From an uncultured Bacteroidales bacterium (GTDB taxonomy: Bacteria; Bacteroidota; Bacteroidia; Bacteroidales; UBA932), in assembly GCA_905233655.1 (NCBI GenBank), contig CAJOCS010000002.1:1-52694 (forward strand): DNA of 52,694 nt, written 5' to 3'. Position 1 is the first letter of the stretch; each line of letters begins with the position of its first letter. Positions 49,127 through 52,694 of the stretch are shown in pieces. The notes beneath the pieces are model-generated. The model searched no databases. It had not been told where the DNA came from and saw nothing but the letters and a program-made list of their open reading frames with translations. Position numbers and translations under genes: made by a program.

Positions 49127-51340
49127 CTATTCCTCCGGTGCGGGTTCGTCGGCGACAGGTTCGTCGGCGACGGCCTCGTCCACAGGGACGGCATCGTCGG
49201 CCTGGGGTTCGTCCACCACAACTCCTTCCACGACCTTGTATTTGGGAAGCGGGCTGCGGAGCTTTTCATTCAGAGGTGAGAGCACGTTGCACAGCCAGAG
49301 CACCACGCAGGCGATTATCAGCGCAAGGATGAAACACCACCAGAAGCAGCGGCGGCGGGCCTTCTTGCGGGCCTCGGGATCCACGGCGGTTATCTTGGGA
49401 TACTTTGCGAGCGAAGTGAGTGTCTTGCCGAACTTGACGTTCACGAAGGAAGCGGCGTTCACGGCCCAGCCATTGGCATTGAGCACAGGGCCGAGGTCGC
49501 GCTTGCGGAGCTTGCGCCATGCAATGAACATGGAAGGACCGGATATCAGAAGCATCACCACGGCGATGATAATCAGAACCTGCCACCAGGTAATGCCCTT
49601 CAGGGCGGCGATAACGCCTGCGAGGGCGGCGCCGATGAGGCCGACAGCCATGCCCACGGCGGCAAAGATGCCGGCGAACTTGGCAATGTCGAACGGAGCT
49701 GCGGGAGCCTTGCCGTCGGTGGCGTTGTTGGTTGCCTCGGTGAGGCCGGCCATTGACTTCTCGTTCTTCTCGGCGGCCTTCTTGTCAATCTTGTCGCTTA
49801 TCATCCTGGCAACCTTCTTGTAAGGGCTCCAGAATGCCTGGCGGACTGAAATGGGATTGTCCACGATGGCGATTACCTTTGCCGTGTAGTCGTTGCCGTC
49901 ACGGTCATAGAACACGGCGTTCTTGCCTTCCCGGAGGCCATCCACATCACCGTCGGTGAGCACCGCAGCGATATTGAAGCTCTTTCCGAGTTTCTCGCTC
50001 GTGCAGGCGCAGTAAAGGATGTACATGCCGCTGAGCGAGGAAATCTCCGGAGAAGGCCCTGCGACCTTTATGCAGAGGTCGGTGGAACGCTGGTCGATGT
50101 ACAGGCGTCCTGCCTGGAACACGGCCTTGCGGTCTTTGTCGTAGAAGTCGGCGAGAACCACGTAGTTGTTGAGGAAGCGGTAGAAGTTCTTCTGCAGCCT
50201 CACGAGTTTGTCCACCTCTTCGATGGAAGCGGCCTCGGCCTCGAGGGCCCTGTCCTGCTCCACAAGGGCGAGGAGCTCGGCTTTCCTGTCCTCTTTCACG
50301 ATAGCCTTGAGGGCATCGTCTCCGAGAGGCTCCACCTCGGCGCCCTTCTTGGCATCGAGCCAGGCGGTGTAGGGAGCGAACTTACCCAGGGCCTCGTTCC
50401 ACTTGGCCTCGTCCAGGGAAGTGGCCTTTGCGGGAAGCACCAGGGCGGCCATGTTCAGCACAGCATCCTTCCAGGCGGGGTTCAGGCCGCTCTTGAGCGA
50501 AAGGACGCCTGCCGCATCGGGCTTTGCCAGGGGCTGGCCATCCACCTCACCGGCGCCGAGCGCTTCCACCTGGATGCCCAGGATTCCGGCGGCATCGGGG
50601 TCGAAATCCACGAGCTTGCAGCGGCGGAACCAGTCGTTCACCTTGTCCTTTACGGCATTCACTGCCGCAAGGGCGTCGGCCGTCTTGTCCCCGAAAGGAA
50701 GGACGTCGGCGGTGCAGGCCTCCTTCCATGCGAGGTAATCAGCGGCGTCAGCATAAAACTTTTCTATGGCTTCGGCGGTAACGCCTTCAACTCCGCTGCG
50801 GTCCATGGATGCGCCCATGCATCCCGCAATCTGGCCGATGAGGGCTCCCAGAGCCTCGTCCTCGGCCGATGCCGGGGTTATGATGCCGTCTCCGTTGAAA
50901 CGGGTTCCGGCGAAAATCTTCACGTTGTCGGAGGTATCCTCAAGCGAGATTCCGTCCTTTTCCAGCCCCAGGTTACCCAGAATCTGGCGGGCCGATGCAA
51001 GCAGCCTTGCGCCGTCGGGGTCGGCCTCATTGAAGGCCGCGAAAGGAAGCGTGTCATTCTCCTTGACCAGGACTTCGCGGTCCTTGATAACGCGGCTGAG
51101 CCACTCGGCGGTGGCTATGACTTCGTCCACACGGATTTTGCCGTCGGCGTCGCGGTCGATATAACCGAGGGTCTTGGCATCGAATTCCAGGCCTGCGGTG
51201 GGGCAGGAAAGGACAGTCCACATCTTGCGGTCGAGCTCGCCGAGGTGGGATATATCCTCACCGCTCTTAATGTTAACACGGACGGTACCGCCAACGGAGG
51301 CATATTTCCAGTCGTAACTGTTGCTAGTCTTTTTTTTCAT
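49127..51340 (-). CDS. EF-hand, multi-pass membrane protein of unknown function
   Basis: The 737-residue protein has no signal peptide. Residues 62-73 (DRDADGKIRVDE) are a perfect canonical EF-hand loop with Asp, Asp, Asp, Gly, Ile and the final Glu; residues 148-153 (FNGDGI) look like a second, incomplete loop. A long, mostly helical soluble region follows to about 545. Then come three hydrophobic helices (about 553-580, 585-608, 666-686) and a highly acidic tail with repeated DEP units (VADEPVADEPAPEE). I recall similar Bacteroidales proteins without assigned function. Calcium binding is inferred from the loop. It is the first gene of the operon with the ATPase-like gene and the sirtuin; its promoter overlaps that of rpsU. 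Confidence 0.75.
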   Translation of the reverse strand: MKKKTSNSYDWKYASVGGTVRVNIKSGEDISHLGELDRKMWTVLSCPTAGLEFDAKTLGYIDRDADGKIRVDEVIATAEWLSRVIKDREVLVKENDTLPFAAFNEADPDGARLLASARQILGNLGLEKDGISLEDTSDNVKIFAGTRFNGDGIITPASAEDEALGALIGQIAGCMGASMDRSGVEGVTAEAIEKFYADAADYLAWKEACTADVLPFGDKTADALAAVNAVKDKVNDWFRRCKLVDFDPDAAGILGIQVEALGAGEVDGQPLAKPDAAGVLSLKSGLNPAWKDAVLNMAALVLPAKATSLDEAKWNEALGKFAPYTAWLDAKKGAEVEPLGDDALKAIVKEDRKAELLALVEQDRALEAEAASIEEVDKLVRLQKNFYRFLNNYVVLADFYDKDRKAVFQAGRLYIDQRSTDLCIKVAGPSPEISSLSGMYILYCACTSEKLGKSFNIAAVLTDGDVDGLREGKNAVFYDRDGNDYTAKVIAIVDNPISVRQAFWSPYKKVARMISDKIDKKAAEKNEKSMAGLTEATNNATDGKAPAAPFDIAKFAGIFAAVGMAVGLIGAALAGVIAALKGITWWQVLIIIAVVMLLISGPSMFIAWRKLRKRDLGPVLNANGWAVNAASFVNVKFGKTLTSLAKYPKITAVDPEARKKARRRCFWWCFILALIIACVVLWLCNVLSPLNEKLRSPLPKYKVVEGVVVDEPQADDAVPVDEAVADEPVADEPAPEE

Positions 51341-51397
51341 ATTGATACAAATTTGTTTTATTTCAGCGTTATCGGGACGTTACGCGTTGCCCAAATG

Positions 51398-51430
51398 CAA
51401 AATTAACAAAAAATTTTGTGGAATATCAAA
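51398..51430 (-). promoter_or_regulatory. Promoter of the EF-hand operon (-33 TTTG, -7 TAATTTTG)
   Basis: TAATTTTG covers 51405-51398 and TTTG lies at 51430-51427, with a 21-bp spacer. The leader to ATG 51340 is about 50 bases. The promoter overlaps the rpsU promoter between 51414 and 51430. Confidence 0.65.
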
Positions 51431-51445
51431 TATTTTCTACCTTTG
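51414..51445 (+). promoter_or_regulatory. Promoter of rpsU (-33 TTTTG, -7 TACCTTTG)
   Basis: TTTTG at 51414-51418 and TACCTTTG at 51438-51445 are 19 bp apart. It faces away from the EF-hand promoter and shares its -33 region. The leader to ATG 51478 is about 28 bases and contains the Shine-Dalgarno sequence. Confidence 0.7.
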
Positions 51446-51460
51446 CAGTCCCATTGATAA

Positions 51461-51470
51461 AAAGGAGGTG
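51461..51470 (+). promoter_or_regulatory. rpsU: Strong Shine-Dalgarno sequence of rpsU
   Basis: AAAGGAGGTG lies seven bases before ATG 51478 and is complementary to ten bases of the normal 16S rRNA 3' end. I found no comparable site before the other genes here. Bacteroidia generally do not use SD sequences because bS21 and neighbours hide the 16S tail; rpsU itself keeps one and is thereby autoregulated in Flavobacterium. Confidence 0.85.
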
Positions 51471-51477
51471 TAAAAGC

Positions 51478-51672
51478 ATGATCATCGTACCCGTCAAAGA
51501 AGGCGAAAATATCGAAAGGGCCCTGAAGAAATTCAAGCGCAAGTTCGAAAAGACCGGTGCCATCCGCGAGATGCGCGCCCGCAAGAACTTTGAGAAGCCT
51601 TCCGTGAAGAAGCGCGTTGCTCATCAGAAAGCTGTTTACGTGCAGCAGCTCAGGCTCCAGGAGGAGCAGTAA
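51478..51672 (+). CDS. rpsU: 30S ribosomal protein S21 (bS21)
   Basis: The 64-residue protein (MIIVPVKEGENIERALKKFKRKFEKTG ... KKRVAHQKAVYVQQLRLQEEQ) matches bS21, including the C-terminal part that contacts the 16S 3' end in Bacteroidia. ATG 51478 is fixed by the Shine-Dalgarno sequence; a longer frame to 51418 would cross the promoter. The protein sits near the 16S tail and would compete with SD pairing of its own message. A terminator follows at 51692-51728. Confidence 0.97.
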   Translation: MIIVPVKEGENIERALKKFKRKFEKTGAIREMRARKNFEKPSVKKRVAHQKAVYVQQLRLQEEQ

Positions 51673-51691
51673 GAGACACACCTCTCACCAT

Positions 51692-51728
51692 AAAGCCGCA
51701 GGCCGGATTTTCCGTCCCGCGGCTTTTG
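51692..51728 (+). terminator. Terminator of rpsU, overlapping the dnaX -33 element
   Basis: AAAGCCGC (51692-51699) pairs with GCGGCTTT (51719-51726) around a long loop that can fold a second small stem (GGCCGGA/TCCGTC region), ending in TTTT. The T run at 51724-51727 is also the -33 box of the next promoter. Confidence 0.75.
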
Positions 51729-51755
51729 TTATTACGCCGAAAGTAGTTATATTTG
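51724..51755 (+). promoter_or_regulatory. Promoter of dnaX (-33 TTTTG, -7 TATATTTG)
   Basis: TTTTG at 51724-51728 and TATATTTG at 51748-51755 are 19 bp apart. ATG 51762 is only six bases past the -7 box, so the leader is at most a few bases. Confidence 0.65.
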
Positions 51756-51761
51756 CGTGTT

Positions 51762-52694
51762 ATGAGTGAGTATATCGTATCGGCGAGGAAGTACAGGCCG
51801 GACTCCTTTGAAACCCTTATCGGCCAGGACAACATTGCAAGGACTCTGTGCAACTCCATCCAGAGGGGCCAGCTCGCACACGCATACCTTTTCTGCGGCC
51901 CCAGGGGCGTGGGAAAGACCACCACTGCGCGCATCTTTGCCAAGATGATAAACTGCTCATCCCCCGGGCCGGACATGGAGCCCTGCGGAAAATGCGAATC
52001 CTGCGTTAGCTTCCAGGAGGGCCGCAGCTACTGCATCCACGAACTGGATGCCGCCTCGAACAACTCCGTGGACGACATCAAGGCCCTGATGGAAAAAGTC
52101 CAGGTGCCGCCCCAGGTGGGCCGCTACAGCGTCTATATCATAGACGAGGTGCACATGCTCTCCGCCTCGGCCTTCAATGCCTTCCTCAAGACACTGGAAG
52201 AGCCCCCGGCACACGCCATCTTCATCCTGGCCACCACCGAAAAGCACAAGATTCTGCCCACCATCCTGAGCCGGTGCCAGACCTACGACTTCAACCGCAT
52301 AAGCATTCCGGACATCGTGCGCAACCTTCGCGGAATAGCCGAAAAAGAGAATGTTGAAATTGACGACGACTCGCTCCACGTCATTGCCGAAAAGGCCGAC
52401 GGCGCCATGCGCGACGCCCTCACAATCTTCGACCAGACGGTGGCTTTCTGCGGCAGCAAGGTAAACTACAAGGACGTCATCCGCAATCTCAACGTCCTGG
52501 ACTACGAATACAGCTTCTCCCTTGTGGACAATTTCCTTGAGGGAAACTACGCCAAGGCGCTTCTGACCCTCGACGAAGTGCTCGCAAAAGGCTTCAACGC
52601 CCTCTATTTCGTGGCATCGCTGAGCACCCATATCCGCAATCTCATAGTTGCAAAGACAGGAGGGCTCGACTCCCTGCTGCAGGCCAGCGCATCG
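51762..52694 (+). CDS. dnaX: DNA polymerase III subunit gamma/tau, 3' end outside the window
   Basis: The first 311 codons are present. They show the start MSEYIVSARKYRPDSFETLIGQ, Walker A in FCGPRGVGKTTTAR near residue 44, the four-cysteine zinc module NCSSPGPDMEPCGKCESC near 64, Walker B with VYIIDEVHML near 125, ILATTEKHKILPTILSRC (sensor 1 and the SRC motif) and the lid region. This is the clamp-loader motor of the replisome. The frame is open to the window edge and shows no break. A terminator and a promoter six bases before the ATG separate it from rpsU. Confidence 0.97.
   Translation, partial: MSEYIVSARKYRPDSFETLIGQDNIARTLCNSIQRGQLAHAYLFCGPRGVGKTTTARIFAKMINCSSPGPDMEPCGKCESCVSFQEGRSYCIHELDAASNNSVDDIKALMEKVQVPPQVGRYSVYIIDEVHMLSASAFNAFLKTLEEPPAHAIFILATTEKHKILPTILSRCQTYDFNRISIPDIVRNLRGIAEKENVEIDDDSLHVIAEKADGAMRDALTIFDQTVAFCGSKVNYKDVIRNLNVLDYEYSFSLVDNFLEGNYAKALLTLDEVLAKGFNALYFVASLSTHIRNLIVAKTGGLDSLLQASAS

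Noticed and set aside
1..52694. CRISPR arrays, insertion sequences, prophage or attachment sites
   Set aside because: No direct-repeat arrays, transposase motifs, terminal repeats or integrase genes were seen; tRNA-Gln has no duplicated 3' end beyond a short TGAGAT match next to it.

Overview
The window is a contiguous piece of a Bacteroidales (Bacteroidota) chromosome of fairly high GC. Three things point there: nearly every readable promoter carries the Bacteroidetes -7 box TAnnTTTG, often with a -33 TTG/TTTG about 19-21 bp upstream; almost no gene has a Shine-Dalgarno sequence; and the families are typical of the group (GH97, LSC-type lipoproteins, a fused GT3/GT35 glycogen enzyme, a DksA-like protein without its zinc finger, a large barrel protein with a carboxypeptidase-like N-terminal domain). 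The genus cannot be fixed from the sequence alone. There are no insertion sequences, CRISPR arrays, prophage genes or rRNA genes.

Layout. (1) 1-3031 is the only accessory-looking part: a truncated surface lipoprotein with a 48-residue peptide gene ahead of it, a small lipoprotein and a GH97 glycosidase. (2) 3028-7459, minus strand: ileS, a DksA/TraR-like regulator and lspA. (3) 7522-8696, plus strand: cvpA-like gene and tsaB. (4) 8707-10680, minus strand: greA, a HIT protein and a cysteine-less thioredoxin-fold lipoprotein; greA is preceded by a promoter that runs straight into a terminator. (5) 10767-27669, minus strand: an almost gapless string of 13 genes, engB, prs, a small membrane protein, der, nadE, xseA, xseB and then a glycogen/alpha-glucan set (glgB, debranching enzyme, GT4, GH57, fused GT3-phosphorylase), ending in ribF. 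(6) 27721-30574: tadA, a membrane zinc peptidase, alr and a DJ-1 protein. (7) 30589-35940, minus strand: lon, ung, coaD, a double-thioredoxin protein, a ribbon-helix-helix-like protein and tRNA-Gln. (8) 36169-41648: HU, a 29-residue mS38/bS22-like peptide, rng, lnt (minus strand), a PASTA protein and rluD. (9) 41651-47155, minus strand: rplU-rpmA, then serS, ruvC and an outer-membrane barrel protein. (10) 47268-51340, minus strand: a tightly packed operon of an EF-hand multi-pass membrane protein, an ATPase-like protein with an altered P-loop and a zinc-less sirtuin. (11) 51478-52694: rpsU and the start of dnaX.

How it works together. Most genes are housekeeping (translation, tRNA modification, lipoprotein processing, NAD/CoA/FMN/PRPP cofactors, DNA repair). 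The alpha-glucan set contains a branching enzyme, a debranching enzyme, a GH57 amylase-type enzyme, a GT4 transferase and a eukaryote-type (GT3) glycogen synthase fused to a phosphorylase, which suggests glycogen made from UDP-glucose. No ADP-glucose pyrophosphorylase is present here.

The best candidates for under-described biology are the EF-hand protein/degenerate ATPase/sirtuin operon, which shares an overlapping bidirectional promoter with rpsU; the promoter-terminator leader of greA; the strong Shine-Dalgarno sequence of rpsU in an otherwise SD-less genome; a perfect inverted repeat in front of lon; and several promoters set almost on top of their start codons.
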